From assembly GCA_910584825.1 (NCBI GenBank), contig CAJUCI010000032.1, forward strand, positions 1 through 26,343: a stretch of 26,343 nt of DNA. The letters run 5' to 3'. Under the pieces are notes generated by a model. That model ran no database searches. It was not told where the DNA came from and saw only the letters and a program-made list of their open reading frames with translations. The position numbers and the translations under genes are program-made. The DNA is from an uncultured Duncaniella sp. (GTDB lineage: Bacteria; Bacteroidota; Bacteroidia; Bacteroidales; Muribaculaceae). Below, piece by piece: positions 7,551-17,461 of the stretch. Numbering within the stretch: position 1 is the stretch's first letter; every line of letters begins with the position of its first letter.

Positions 7551-10370
7551 TCAGAATGAGAGCTTGCAACCAATGTTGTACAAGCGGGTCTGCGGAGCAC
7601 CTGTGCTTAGCTCCATAATCTTGCGGTTGGGCGAGATTGTGGCGAGATTCTCACCCTGCACATACACGCTCGCACCCGAGAGCACCTTGTTGCCGCTGAA
7701 AAGAGCGGTGGGGAAATCGTAGGTCAGCTGCACGCGACGGATGTCGAAACGATTGGTGCTGTACTGCCAGAAGGTCGAGGTCTGGGTGTTGTTGGCTGTG
7801 GTGCCGGTGGTGAGGCGGGGAGCTGTCGCGGTGGCGGCAGTCTCGGGGGTCCAGCGACCCCATGCCATCTCTGAATAGCGGTCCTGGGCACCGTTGCAGT
7901 AGTAGGGCGAGTTGTTGAAGCCGATACCGCCGGTCTGGCCAGTGCCGTAAGCGAAGAGGGTGAAGTTCTTCCAGCGTGCCGAGAGATTGATGCCGTAGGT
8001 GAAGGTCGGAGTCCAACGGCCGAGCACCACCTGGTCCTTTGAGTCAATCACGCCGTCCTCGTTGAGGTCCTTGTACTTGAGGTCGCCGGGACGGAGTGTG
8101 CCGCCGAAGGCCTGGCGCACATTGCGTGTGTCGATTTCCTCCTGAGTCTGGAAGAAGCCCTCGCAGATATATCCGCGGGCCACGCTGAGGGGCTTGCCTA
8201 CGTTGGCGAGAGCCTCGGTGGCGGGCATCTCGTCGCGGCGGGTAGCCTTGTCGGTGTAGTAGAGACCCGAGAATCCGAGACCCAGCTCCCAGTCACCTAC
8301 ATTCTTCACGGCGTTGAGCGAGAAGTCCACACCCTGACGGCGGTCATTGTTGTAGTTGAGCCAGGGGAGGAACGAGCCGCTGTTGCCCTCCATGTAAGAG
8401 GGGAACACGGAGTTCTTACCGTTGGTGAGGCCGCCCTTGGTGTCCTGGATGAAATAGTTGGCGTTGAGCGAGATGAGATTGTCAAACAGCGATGTCTCGA
8501 GACCTACGCGGAACTCCTCACGGGTGATGAAGGTGAGGTCATAGTTGTCACCGCGCTTGGGTAGCGAGGTATATCCGCCGTGGCTGCCGTCATACCACTG
8601 CCACCAGCCGCCGCCTACCTTGTAGCCGTAATAGCCCTGATACATGTAGTAGTCAGAGATGTCAATGTCCTGATGGAGCTTGCCGGCTGATGCGGTCAGC
8701 TTGAGCTCGTCAATCCAGGGAGCGTTCTCGCGGATGAATTTCTCCTGGCCGATACGCCATCCGAGTGCGATAGCGGGCGAGAAGGCGTTGCGGTGGCCTT
8801 CGGCGAGCTTGGAGGAGTGAACGAGTGCCCCGGTCAGTGTGGCATAATAACGGTGGTCGAAATTATATGACACCTGGAGTCCGGCATTGAGATTGGTGGT
8901 GTTGTGCAGAGGGCTTGAATCGTGGTTGGCATCGGCCGAGTTCTGGGTCGAATAACCCCATCCCATAAGGATGGCGTCAACCTGATGCTGACCGCCGAAC
9001 ACACGGTTGTAGTCAAACTGCGCGCGGAACATCATGTTCTGATGATAGGTCGACTGGCCTACGAACTCGTTGGTCGAGTTGGTGTCGTTGCCATGCTTCT
9101 TCAGGTCCACGATGATGTCCTTGCCGTTGACGTTAGCCCAGGTAGGCTCGTAGACGGCGTAGTCCTCCTTGTAGCCCTCGGAGTAGAACGAGCTGTAGTC
9201 GACGCCGAACACCGTCTTGAAGGTAAGACCCTTGAGAAGGAAGGCGAAGTCGAAATCCAGGCCGAGGTCAAACATGAAGCGACGGTTCTTGTTCTTGATA
9301 TAACCGGCCTCGAAGGCATCGGCGATAGCATTGGTGGCATTGTTGGAGGTACCGCCGAGCAGATAGCGTCCGCCGATGAGGGTAGCGGCACCCACCATGC
9401 CCTGAAGTTCGGCATTGTTGGGGTCGATAAGCTCGACGGGGAGGAGAACGCCGAAGCGGTTGGGCCATGTGCCTGAGGCCATGCCCCAGAGGTCGCCGCG
9501 CGATGCGTAGTTGTCAGCCACGAGAATCGATGCGTTGGTGAAACCCTTGAGCCAGCTTGTGATGGTCATGTCCACATTGCCTCGCACATTGAAACGCAGG
9601 TCATTGTCATTCTTGTGGTCGCCCACCTTCACGAGACCGTCAGAGTAGTTGAGGCCGATATTGAGATAATAGCGGGTCTTCTCATTACCGCCGCGAATCT
9701 CGCCGTTGGCTCCGTAAGTATTGGAGAACTTGCGCAGATACTCGTCGTTGTAATACTTCTGGTCGGGGTAGCGGAAGGGATTTGTGCCGGCCGCGGTGTT
9801 GTAGATGTCCGACGCGCTGTACTGAGGCTTCAGTCCGTCGTTGACACATGCCTCGTTGTAGAGGGTCATGTAGCTTGCGGCGTCGAGATAGTTGGGATAG
9901 CTCTTGGGCACGAGAAATCCGGCGTTGGCGCGGAAATCAATCCTCATCTTCTCGTTGGCACCGCGCTTGGTGGTGACAAGTATCACACCCTTCGCGCCAC
10001 GGCTGCCGTAAAGGGCAACAGCGGCTGCGTCCTTGAGAAAACTGATGCTCTCGACCTCCGAGGCAAGCACGTCGGCGGCATCACGGGGCATTCCGTCAAC
10101 GAGCACGAGGGCATCCTGGCCCCACATGTTCGTACCGCCGTTGTATCCGCCCACGATTGACTGCAGATGGCCGTCAAGTGTAGCCGATGCAAAACTCTTC
10201 TTCATCAGGTCGGCGACGTTGACCGACGAAGTGGCGGTAATGACATCCTCCTTGTGTACGGTGCCGAATGCGGTGTTGACAATGCTGTCATTCTGCGCAT
10301 TGGCTGTCACACCGGCCGACATGGCCAGTGCAAATGCCGCACATCCTATATATTTTGGTACTATATTCAT
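7551..10370 (-). CDS. susC: SusC-like TonB-dependent outer-membrane transporter 2 (XusC-like, short N-terminus)
   Basis: Outer-membrane TonB-dependent transporter (939 aa) paired with SusD2. The signal peptide ends near ANA-Q (residue 25). The plug domain follows almost at once (about 41-137: DALVLVDGMPRDAADVLASEVESISFLKDAAAVALYGSRGAKGVILVTTKRG), then a beta-barrel rich in aromatic strands ending ...TRLYNIGCKLSF with the usual C-terminal Phe. Unlike SusC1 it lacks the carboxypeptidase-regulatory-like domain and has no clear EVVVVGYG TonB box; SIVNTAFGTVHKEDV occupies that site. The ATG at 10370 lies 23 bases after the SusD1 stop, consistent with one operon. In xus-type clusters the second SusC often has this place and size. 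Import of decorated xylo-oligosaccharides is inferred from context. Confidence 0.93.
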   Translation of the reverse strand: MNIVPKYIGCAAFALAMSAGVTANAQNDSIVNTAFGTVHKEDVITATSSVNVADLMKKSFASATLDGHLQSIVGGYNGGTNMWGQDALVLVDGMPRDAADVLASEVESISFLKDAAAVALYGSRGAKGVILVTTKRGANEKMRIDFRANAGFLVPKSYPNYLDAASYMTLYNEACVNDGLKPQYSASDIYNTAAGTNPFRYPDQKYYNDEYLRKFSNTYGANGEIRGGNEKTRYYLNIGLNYSDGLVKVGDHKNDNDLRFNVRGNVDMTITSWLKGFTNASILVADNYASRGDLWGMASGTWPNRFGVLLPVELIDPNNAELQGMVGAATLIGGRYLLGGTSNNATNAIADAFEAGYIKNKNRRFMFDLGLDFDFAFLLKGLTFKTVFGVDYSSFYSEGYKEDYAVYEPTWANVNGKDIIVDLKKHGNDTNSTNEFVGQSTYHQNMMFRAQFDYNRVFGGQHQVDAILMGWGYSTQNSADANHDSSPLHNTTNLNAGLQVSYNFDHRYYATLTGALVHSSKLAEGHRNAFSPAIALGWRIGQEKFIRENAPWIDELKLTASAGKLHQDIDISDYYMYQGYYGYKVGGGWWQWYDGSHGGYTSLPKRGDNYDLTFITREEFRVGLETSLFDNLISLNANYFIQDTKGGLTNGKNSVFPSYMEGNSGSFLPWLNYNNDRRQGVDFSLNAVKNVGDWELGLGFSGLYYTDKATRRDEMPATEALANVGKPLSVARGYICEGFFQTQEEIDTRNVRQAFGGTLRPGDLKYKDLNEDGVIDSKDQVVLGRWTPTFTYGINLSARWKNFTLFAYGTGQTGGIGFNNSPYYCNGAQDRYSEMAWGRWTPETAATATAPRLTTGTTANNTQTSTFWQYSTNRFDIRRVQLTYDFPTALFSGNKVLSGASVYVQGENLATISPNRKIMELSTGAPQTRLYNIGCKLSF

Positions 10371-10393
10371 TGTGATTTCAGATATTTAAGGTA

Positions 10394-12313
10394 TTACCAG
10401 CCGGGATTTTGCTTCAATTCCGGATAAATATTGACATCTTTGGTAGGCAGGGGCAGCCAGTAGTGGCGGTCGTCAAGATTACGCTCCACTATGACCTCCT
10501 CACGCAGATTGGCCACGCGCGACTCGCTCGGGTTGCGGAGACTGAAGTCGGCTGTACGGTCAAACTCAAGCGCGGTCTTCACTTTGTACTTCCTGTCGGT
10601 GAAGAGCATCCAGCGGCGGAGGTCGAAGAAACGGTGACCCTCAAACGCAAGCTCCACGGCGCGCTCGCGGTAAAGCTCGGGGAGGAAAGCGTCGTTCGAG
10701 CCGGTGAAACGTGCGGCAAAGCCGGGCATGTTGACATTCGAGCGAATCTTGTTGACAGCCTGAAGAGCGGTCATGTGGAACTTGGGTGACTTGCCCGAAG
10801 GTGAGCCATAGCCGCAGGCGGCAGCCTCGGAGTAGAGAAGATATACGTCAGACAGACGCATGAGGCTGAGTGCCATCACCAGACCTGAGCTGTACTGGTC
10901 AAGCAGCTGATAGGATGAACGCTCGTTGAGCTGGGGGATAAACTTGGTCTCGAGAAGACCTGTCAGACAGTTCTTGAACGAAGCCTGTGTTCTCCACTCG
11001 CCGCCGGTGTAGAGCTGTGCGTAACGGCGGCCTTCGGGAAGCGATGCGTCCTTGCAGCAGAATATTCCGTCAAAGGTGATGTCGGTGTAGAAGCGCGGGT
11101 CGCGGTTGCGCCAGGGATAGGCGGGGTCGTAGCCCGATACGGGGTCGGCTGTGGTCCAGTCCTGAATAGGCTCGCCGTTGGCCATACCGTAGTTGAGCAC
11201 GTAGTTGGCAGTAGGCATCACAATCAGACCAGAGGTCACCACGAAGGGGAGATAGTCGTTGCTCTGGTTACGCTGCCATCTTGTCTCGAACTCTGCGAAG
11301 TTTTCGAGAAGGATTGCCTCCTTGAGTCCGGGAATCTTTGCGCCCTGCTCCACGTAGTAGAAGAGGTCAGACCTCTTCTCAAACGGGGCAAGCTCATAGC
11401 GGCCTGTCGACTCGGAGAGGCTCAGAGCCTCGCCAAGGAGGTCGGCGGCACGCTTGCAATACTCCTCGTTGTAGCTGCGCGAACCTGTCGACTCATAGTT
11501 CATGAGAGGGCTGCCGGCATAGAGGAGACACTTGCCTGCAAAGGCGAGAGCCATAATCTTGTTGGCACGGAAGTTGTTGTTGCCGAGGGTGAGACGTCCG
11601 GCAGTGGTCTGGTCCCAGTCAATGGGGAGCAGAGCGGCGGCGTCAACCATATCCTGAGCGGCCTTGTCGGCACACTCCTGATAGCTCAGACGGAGCAGGC
11701 GGGGAGTCTCGCCGGCAGGAAGGAGATAATCGATGTAGGGCAGACCTCCCCAGTACTGCATGAGCAGGCTGTGATAGAAGCCGCGGAAGAAGAGCATCTG
11801 GCCGAGCAGCAGGTCGCGCTCCTCCTGGGTGGCACTCTGCAGCTTGTCAAGGTTGGCTATACCCATGTTGGCCTTGCGGATGGCAGCCCAACCCATAGCC
11901 CAGAGGTTCTTCTTGTGCTCACGTGTATCGGATGACATGTTGCCTGTGAGGGTACCGCCGGGGGTGCCGTAGAAATTCTGGTCGCCCGCACCGTTGAGGT
12001 TCTCGTCGACCATACAGCGGTAGTTGCCGTTGTCGATGGCGATGGTGAGGAAACGCACGTCATCCTGGTTGTCCTTGACATGCTCGTCCTCGCCGAAATT
12101 CCAGCAGCAGTGCCAGGTGGATGCCGAATAGAGCGGCAGACCGCCGTAAAGCTCCTCGACGAATCCCTGGAAGTTGCGGAAGTTCATGTAGGGGGTGTTC
12201 TCGTCAATGTCACTGCCCGGAGCCTTGTCAAGATAATCGGTGCACGACGCGGTGGATGCAAGCGCACCGGCCACGAGCACTGACTTAAAGATATATGTTA
12301 TATATTTGTTCAT
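10394..12313 (-). CDS. susD: SusD-like nutrient-binding lipoprotein 1 (XusB-like)
   Basis: Surface glycan-binding lipoprotein (639 aa) partnered with SusC1. The signal MNKYITYIFKSVLVAGALASTASC has its lipidated Cys at 24, followed by TDYLDKAPGSDIDEN, the common SusD opening CxxYLDxxP. The body has the helical TPR-like pattern, and the C-terminal signature ELYRERAVELAFEGHRFFDLRRW is intact. It ends LPLPTKDVNIYPELKQNPGW, a classic RagB/SusD terminus. The ATG at 12313 lies ten bases after the SusC1 stop, indicating tight co-transcription. It is clearly different in sequence from SusD2, so the two pairs are not a recent duplication and may bind different xylan-derived ligands. Confidence 0.94.
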   Translation of the reverse strand: MNKYITYIFKSVLVAGALASTASCTDYLDKAPGSDIDENTPYMNFRNFQGFVEELYGGLPLYSASTWHCCWNFGEDEHVKDNQDDVRFLTIAIDNGNYRCMVDENLNGAGDQNFYGTPGGTLTGNMSSDTREHKKNLWAMGWAAIRKANMGIANLDKLQSATQEERDLLLGQMLFFRGFYHSLLMQYWGGLPYIDYLLPAGETPRLLRLSYQECADKAAQDMVDAAALLPIDWDQTTAGRLTLGNNNFRANKIMALAFAGKCLLYAGSPLMNYESTGSRSYNEEYCKRAADLLGEALSLSESTGRYELAPFEKRSDLFYYVEQGAKIPGLKEAILLENFAEFETRWQRNQSNDYLPFVVTSGLIVMPTANYVLNYGMANGEPIQDWTTADPVSGYDPAYPWRNRDPRFYTDITFDGIFCCKDASLPEGRRYAQLYTGGEWRTQASFKNCLTGLLETKFIPQLNERSSYQLLDQYSSGLVMALSLMRLSDVYLLYSEAAACGYGSPSGKSPKFHMTALQAVNKIRSNVNMPGFAARFTGSNDAFLPELYRERAVELAFEGHRFFDLRRWMLFTDRKYKVKTALEFDRTADFSLRNPSESRVANLREEVIVERNLDDRHYWLPLPTKDVNIYPELKQNPGW

Positions 12314-12323
12314 GATTATTCGG

Positions 12324-15300
12324 TTACAAGGTTATATCAATGCCAATGTTGAAACGACGCACTGTGGGGTATGCACCGTCGCTGCCGTCGCCGGCTCCGC
12401 TGAAGTTCGACTCGCGGTCATCAGGCATCTTGGTCCAGAGCCAGAGGTTGTCACCGTTGACATACACGCGGCAGTTGCTAACACCAATCTTCTTGGTAAA
12501 CTTCTGAGGAATGCGGTAGGAAATCTCAGCATTCTTGAGACGCACGTATGAGCCGTCATAGAGATAGCGTGTACCCTTGGCCATTGTGGGTGAGGTGGTC
12601 GACCAGTGGGGCATAGGCACACCCTCGGTGGTCGGAGTCCAGTAGTCGCCCTCGACATAGGCAAGTGTGTTGCCGTTGAAGGTGGGGAAGTTGACAGTAC
12701 GCGACACGTTGGTCACACCGTAGAACTGAACGAACGCGCTCAGGCCCTTCCACTCAAATCCGAGAGTGGCGTTGTAGGTGTTCTGAGGCACGGTGCTGTA
12801 ACCGTAGGGGATGTTGTCATAGCTGTCGATGATACCGTCACCGTTGAAGTCGATGAGCTTGTAGTCGCCGGGCAGACGGTTGGCGTTATCTGACTCCCAT
12901 GATGTTGCACCGTAGAGGTCATCCCAGCTGCTTATCTGACCGAAGTCCACATAGTCGGTGTTCTGGTTGATGGCATATCCGGCCTTCTTACGGTAGCCGG
13001 GAAGCAGGGGAGCGTCATCGCGGAACTTAACCTTATTGGTGGCGTGGGTCATGCTGGCGTTAAGCCATACACGGGTGTGGTTGTTGATGGGATAGTTGAG
13101 GCGAAGCTCAAGCTCGTAGCCCTTGGAATCAACACGTCCGAGGTTGGCACCCGGAGCCTCTGCACCGAAATACGAGGGAATAGCGCGGTCTTTGCCGGCA
13201 ATGAAGATGTCGGTACGCTTGTCAGAGAAGATGTCGACCGAACCGGCAACGAGGCCGTTGAGGAATCCGTAATCAAGACCGATGTTGCGCTTCTCCACCT
13301 TCTCCCATGAGATGTCGGGGTTGCCGAGCATTGAGAGACGATAGAAGGTGTAGGGGGTCTTGGCGGCACCGTTCTTGATAGAATTGATTACTCCACCGTA
13401 GGTGTACTGGTCACGATAGAGCCAGCGTGCGCCTGCGCTGTCGTCACCGACCCTACCCCACGACCCGCGGAACTTAATCTGGTCAATCCATGTGAGCTGA
13501 CGCATGAACGGCTCCTGGCTCAGACGCCATCCGAGCGAGAATGAGGGGAAGAAGTCAAAACGGTTGTTGGAACCGAACTTCTCCGAGCCGTTATACGCGC
13601 CGTTGAACTCAAGGAAGTAACGGTAGTCGAAATTATAGGTGGCACGGAACACCCAGTCCTCACGATAGTGGTGGAACTCTGAGCCGCGTGCATAGTCCTC
13701 ACGGGTGAAGGCACCCATCGCTGTCACCTCGTGCTTGCCAAATGTTCGGTTGTAGTCGAGCTGGAATGCGTAGTAGACCTTACGGAATGTAGCATTAAGG
13801 TCAACCTGGCCCTGCGAGTTTCTCCAGTACACGCCGAACGAGGGGTCAAGACCTGTGCCGGGGTCAATCTCGGGGTCGATATTGATATCGCCGGTGACGG
13901 GATTCACCCACTTGCGGGGGAGGTTGTTGTCAAGGTCGTTGATACCGCGACGGTTCTCGATAAAATGGTAGTCGAGCGAGAGACGGGCCTGGGCGTGGAG
14001 TCCCTTGGTCACGAAATCGAGGTCCTGACCGAGGATAAGGTCAGAGTTGATTTTGGTGGTGGTGATTTTCTCCTTACCCGAAGTGGCGAGAGCGTAGACC
14101 GAGTTCTGCACATTGGCCTTGGAAGGGCCGTAGAAACCGTAGAGACCGTCGCTGTAGATGGGGCGGAACGAGTCGGGAGCGGTTCTGTAGACCGAGTTCC
14201 AGAAGCCTGAGTTGCTGTCGCCGGCATTACGGCCGAAGGGGGTCTGCTTGCTGCCGTTAGAGCCGAAGAGGTTAACGGTGAGCTTGGTGGTAGGGGTCAG
14301 TGAGAAGTCAAGGTTAGAACGCACGTTGATACGTGAGAATCCGAAACCGGGAGTGTAACCGCGGTTGCCCTCGAACGAGCGGAAAAGGTCACCCTCGTGC
14401 AGGAAGTCGGCTGCGGCATAATACTTCACGAATTTTGTACCACCCGACACATCGACACTGGCATTGTAGGAGAATGCGGCCTTCTTGAACAGCACATCCT
14501 CCCAGTCAACGTTGGGATAACGGTCCCACTCCTCGGCGTTAAGCGGGTTGCGGAACTTGTCGATGAACTCCATAGGCATGATGTCGTCCCATGCACCTGC
14601 GCCGGGAGCCATAAGGTCGCGCTGGATGGCGCGGTTGCGCAGCATGTAGGCGTCATAGGCATCATACTTCTCGGGGAGCTTCGAGGCGACCTTGGCGGTC
14701 ATGTTGGCCTTGGCATGAACCTGGGCCTTGCCCTCGCTGCCTCGCTTGGTGGTGATGAGAATGACACCGTTTGCACCCTTCACACCATACACGGCTGTCG
14801 CGGATGCATCCTTGAGTACCGACACGTTGGCCACCGACGAGATGTCGACAGTGCTCATCTCACGCTCGACACCGTCGACGAGGACGAGAGGCGAGCTGTT
14901 GTTCCATGAGCTCTGCGAACGTATGATAATCTGGGGGTCCTCCTCGCCGGGCATACCTGACGAAGCTGAGGTGATGACGCCGGGCAGGTTACCTGTAAGG
15001 GCGGCACCCACGCTCGACACACCGCCGGCACGCTCGAGCACCTCGCCCGAAGCCTGGGTGATTGAGCCTACGACCGAGGCCTTCTTCTGCTGGCCGTAAC
15101 CGACCACGACAACCTCGTCGAGCTGCGTGGTGTTAGTCTCGAGGGTCACATTAATTGTTGTCTGACCCTTAATCTGAATCTCTTTGGGGTCCATTCCAAT
15201 GTAGGAGAACACGAGAACCCCCTTCTTTGTGTCGGGAACCTTGATTGTGTAGTTACCGTCAATGTCGGTAGCCGTGGCTACACCGGGGGCACCCTTGAGT

Positions 15301-15443
15301 TGGACGGTCGCGCCAATCAGCGGCTCGCCGGTATCATCCACAACGGTACCCTTCACTGTGTCGGCCAAAGCCGATGCTGTGCCTATGAGCAGAGCCAACA
15401 GCAGCATGACAAAGGGATGATATGAATTATTTACATTCTTCAT
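12324..15443 (-). CDS. susC: SusC-like TonB-dependent outer-membrane transporter 1 (XusA-like)
   Basis: Outer-membrane TonB-dependent transporter (1039 aa) that imports glycan captured by SusD1. The ATG at 15443 is chosen because it opens the signal peptide (MKNVNNSYHPFVMLLLALLIGTASALA); the frame is open 66 bases further upstream but that stretch holds a leader hairpin. Domains in order: carboxypeptidase-regulatory-like beta-sandwich (about 30-104, VKGTVVDDTGEPLIGATVQLKG), TonB box (about 108-121, LDEVVVVGYGQQKK), plug (SPLVLVDGVEREMSTVDISSVANVSVLKDASATAVYGVKGANGVILITTKRG), then the 22-strand barrel ending FNIGIDITL. There is no STN domain, so direct sigma/anti-sigma signalling through this protein is unlikely. 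It follows the GH43 lipoprotein gene by 158 bases in which no clear promoter box was found. Confidence 0.95.
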   Translation of the reverse strand: MKNVNNSYHPFVMLLLALLIGTASALADTVKGTVVDDTGEPLIGATVQLKGAPGVATATDIDGNYTIKVPDTKKGVLVFSYIGMDPKEIQIKGQTTINVTLETNTTQLDEVVVVGYGQQKKASVVGSITQASGEVLERAGGVSSVGAALTGNLPGVITSASSGMPGEEDPQIIIRSQSSWNNSSPLVLVDGVEREMSTVDISSVANVSVLKDASATAVYGVKGANGVILITTKRGSEGKAQVHAKANMTAKVASKLPEKYDAYDAYMLRNRAIQRDLMAPGAGAWDDIMPMEFIDKFRNPLNAEEWDRYPNVDWEDVLFKKAAFSYNASVDVSGGTKFVKYYAAADFLHEGDLFRSFEGNRGYTPGFGFSRINVRSNLDFSLTPTTKLTVNLFGSNGSKQTPFGRNAGDSNSGFWNSVYRTAPDSFRPIYSDGLYGFYGPSKANVQNSVYALATSGKEKITTTKINSDLILGQDLDFVTKGLHAQARLSLDYHFIENRRGINDLDNNLPRKWVNPVTGDINIDPEIDPGTGLDPSFGVYWRNSQGQVDLNATFRKVYYAFQLDYNRTFGKHEVTAMGAFTREDYARGSEFHHYREDWVFRATYNFDYRYFLEFNGAYNGSEKFGSNNRFDFFPSFSLGWRLSQEPFMRQLTWIDQIKFRGSWGRVGDDSAGARWLYRDQYTYGGVINSIKNGAAKTPYTFYRLSMLGNPDISWEKVEKRNIGLDYGFLNGLVAGSVDIFSDKRTDIFIAGKDRAIPSYFGAEAPGANLGRVDSKGYELELRLNYPINNHTRVWLNASMTHATNKVKFRDDAPLLPGYRKKAGYAINQNTDYVDFGQISSWDDLYGATSWESDNANRLPGDYKLIDFNGDGIIDSYDNIPYGYSTVPQNTYNATLGFEWKGLSAFVQFYGVTNVSRTVNFPTFNGNTLAYVEGDYWTPTTEGVPMPHWSTTSPTMAKGTRYLYDGSYVRLKNAEISYRIPQKFTKKIGVSNCRVYVNGDNLWLWTKMPDDRESNFSGAGDGSDGAYPTVRRFNIGIDITL

Positions 15444-15489
15444 TGTTACTTTTCTTAAAGATAAGAAGTTGTTGATTAGTGTGACATGA

Positions 15490-15508
15490 TGACGCCTCTC
15501 AGGCATCA
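15490..15508 (-). promoter_or_regulatory. Small hairpin in the susC1 leader
   Basis: In the transcribed direction TGATGCCT-GAG-AGGCGTCA forms an eight-pair stem (one G-U) with a three-base loop, 46 bases before the susC1 ATG. No T-run follows. The 158-base interval 15444-15601 that contains it is otherwise A/C-rich in the transcribed direction, with no TAnnTTTG box and no TGTAAC palindrome that I can find. It may be a processing or stability element setting SusC level; this is inferred. Confidence 0.35.
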
Positions 15509-15601
15509 CGGATTAAGGTTAACTGATAGATCTGTAATACTGGTAAGGAATAAGGATTTAGGGATTGGTTAGTAATGATGAATTTTGATTTGTTGGTTTT
15601 G

Positions 15602-17317
15602 TTATTTTGTTTTGGAAGCATAGAGTCCGACGGTGGTGCCGGTGAATCCGCCTGCGGCTGCAGTTGATGTGTGACGGGCATCGACATCGGCCATCACTGT
15701 GGTCCATGAGTCGCCGCGGTCGGTCGAGAAAAGGAAGTCATAGGTCTTGCCCTTTGACACCACCTTCAGGTCTACGCCCGAAGCGTCGGATGTCATGGCT
15801 GTGCCGGCCAGCTCGGAGGCTCCGTTCTCATCGATTTTCCTGAGCACTATCCTGTGGCCGTCGTTGCCGAGCTGACGGGCGAGCTGATACTGGTGGGTCT
15901 CATCCTTCATCACCACAAGGCCGGCGTGCTGGCTCGAGTCGGCAGGCTCGAATATCATATGTGTAGCGCACTCATATTTGTGGTGCTGGACGCGGCGGCC
16001 TACGTAGGAGGGTACATCCTTCTCGGTGGTGGGGATGTCAGAGCATTTGAGCGTGAGATGCTCGGCGGGCGACGAGAGTGAGTAGAGGTCAGAGGCATCG
16101 CCGCGCAGAGTGTGCCACTCCATGTCGAGCGAGGGCGCGGTAAAGTTATCAGCCCAGTCAAAGTTGCCGAACGTCACTGAATCGGCGCGGGTGACACCGG
16201 GGCGTGATGATATCATAGGTATGGTCTCGCCCTGACGGGTGATGTAAGGCCATCCGTCCTCGGTCCACTTCACGGGAAGCAAGAATGTCTCGCGGCCGAG
16301 ATTCTCGAAGTCACCCTCGATGGGTCGGCAAGCAAGGAAGACTGCCCACCAGTCACCCTCGTTGGTCTTCACGAGGTCGGCGTGTCCGGCACAGGTGACG
16401 GGATTGGGGCGATTGTGGTCAAGGTCACGCTGTGTGAGTATGGGGTTACCCTCCCAAGGCTCGAACGGGCCCATAGGCGACTTGCCGCGATAGATTACCT
16501 CGCTGTGGCCGATGGCTGTGCCGCCCTCGGCTGTCATGAGATAATATGTGCCGTCCACATTATATATATGGGGACCCTCACACCAGATGGGCTTCTCCTC
16601 GGGGCGGCAGCCTTTGTTGATGAGAATCTTGCGCTCGCCGATACATTTGTCAGTGGCCGTGTCGAATTCGACTATTCTCACAGTCCTGTGGCCGGGATAT
16701 TCGGGCTTGTTGTCAGGCGCGTCGTCATTGTTGACGATGTAAGCGCGTCCGTCATTGTCAAAGAAGAATGACGGGTCGATGCCCTGCACTTCGGGGAGAT
16801 ATATGGGGTCGCTCCACTCGCCGAAGGGGTCCTGAGTCTTCACAAAGAAGTTGCCCGCACCGACGTTGGTGGTAATCATATAATATGTCTTGTTGGCAGG
16901 ATTATACTTGACGTCGGGGGCAAAGATGCCGCCGCTCACATGCTGGTGTCTGAAGTTCTTGAGTTGTGACTCACGGGTGAGCACATGACCCACCTTCTTC
17001 CAGTTGACAAGGTCACGGCTATGGAACAAGGGGACACCGGGAACATAAGTGAATGTCGATGTCGCAAAAAAATAATCGCCCTCACCATTTGTGCAGATGG
17101 TGGGGTCAGAGTACCATCCGGGGAGGATGGGATTATAGAACGAGCTCTTGTCGGGCAGAGGATTCTGAGCATAGAAATCATCATTGCCCTTGTAGGTGAA
17201 CGACTCAAAGATGGCCGCATCTTGCTGGGGTGCCACTTCACTCGGGCGTGACGAACCGCAACTTGTAGTCGCGATTAAAACGCATGTTGTCATGGCACTA
17301 AATGACAGGTGGTTCAT
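15602..17317 (-). CDS. GH43 lipoprotein, beta-xylosidase/alpha-L-arabinofuranosidase-like
   Basis: Inverting glycosidase of family 43 (571 aa), first gene of the second unit. A lipoprotein signal (MNHLSFSAMTTCVLIATTSC, Cys20) anchors it, on the outer face or in the periplasm. The five-bladed propeller spans about 60-380 (NPILPGWYSDPTIC, PLFHSRDLVNWKKVGHVL). The expected catalytic triad is visible: Asp71 (YSDP, base), Asp181 (GIDP, pKa modulator) and Glu247 (WCEGPH, acid). Residues about 385-571 form the concanavalin-like C-terminal sandwich typical of larger GH43 enzymes (NFTAPSLDMEWHTL..., THQYQLARQLGNDGHRIVL). The NPILPG/HSRDLVNW pattern resembles GH43 subfamily 1 or related xylan-active groups; xylosidase versus arabinofuranosidase activity cannot be decided from sequence. 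The start at 17317 sits 45 bases from a good -7 box. Confidence 0.92.
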   Translation of the reverse strand: MNHLSFSAMTTCVLIATTSCGSSRPSEVAPQQDAAIFESFTYKGNDDFYAQNPLPDKSSFYNPILPGWYSDPTICTNGEGDYFFATSTFTYVPGVPLFHSRDLVNWKKVGHVLTRESQLKNFRHQHVSGGIFAPDVKYNPANKTYYMITTNVGAGNFFVKTQDPFGEWSDPIYLPEVQGIDPSFFFDNDGRAYIVNNDDAPDNKPEYPGHRTVRIVEFDTATDKCIGERKILINKGCRPEEKPIWCEGPHIYNVDGTYYLMTAEGGTAIGHSEVIYRGKSPMGPFEPWEGNPILTQRDLDHNRPNPVTCAGHADLVKTNEGDWWAVFLACRPIEGDFENLGRETFLLPVKWTEDGWPYITRQGETIPMISSRPGVTRADSVTFGNFDWADNFTAPSLDMEWHTLRGDASDLYSLSSPAEHLTLKCSDIPTTEKDVPSYVGRRVQHHKYECATHMIFEPADSSQHAGLVVMKDETHQYQLARQLGNDGHRIVLRKIDENGASELAGTAMTSDASGVDLKVVSKGKTYDFLFSTDRGDSWTTVMADVDARHTSTAAAGGFTGTTVGLYASKTK

Positions 17318-17362
17318 TGCAAATTTATCGATTGGTTGGTATCAGCTTTTTTTACTTTGTTG

Positions 17363-17370
17363 CAAAGATA
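17363..17370 (-). promoter_or_regulatory. Predicted -7 box of the GH43/susCD operon
   Basis: TATCTTTG on the minus strand matches the Bacteroidota sigma-ABfr -7 consensus TAnnTTTG. It lies 45 bases upstream of the GH43 ATG. The -33 position has only a weak match (TTA with about 19 bases spacing), as is common for activator-dependent promoters. The TGTAAC half of the upstream palindrome begins exactly 95 bases beyond the box. Confidence 0.6.
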
Positions 17371-17461
17371 TGCCATCATTAATACTCTTTAATATAAAGG
17401 GTGTCACATGAACGTTACTCGATGTTGCAGACACATTAGCGTATGACTCAAAGGTATTTGA

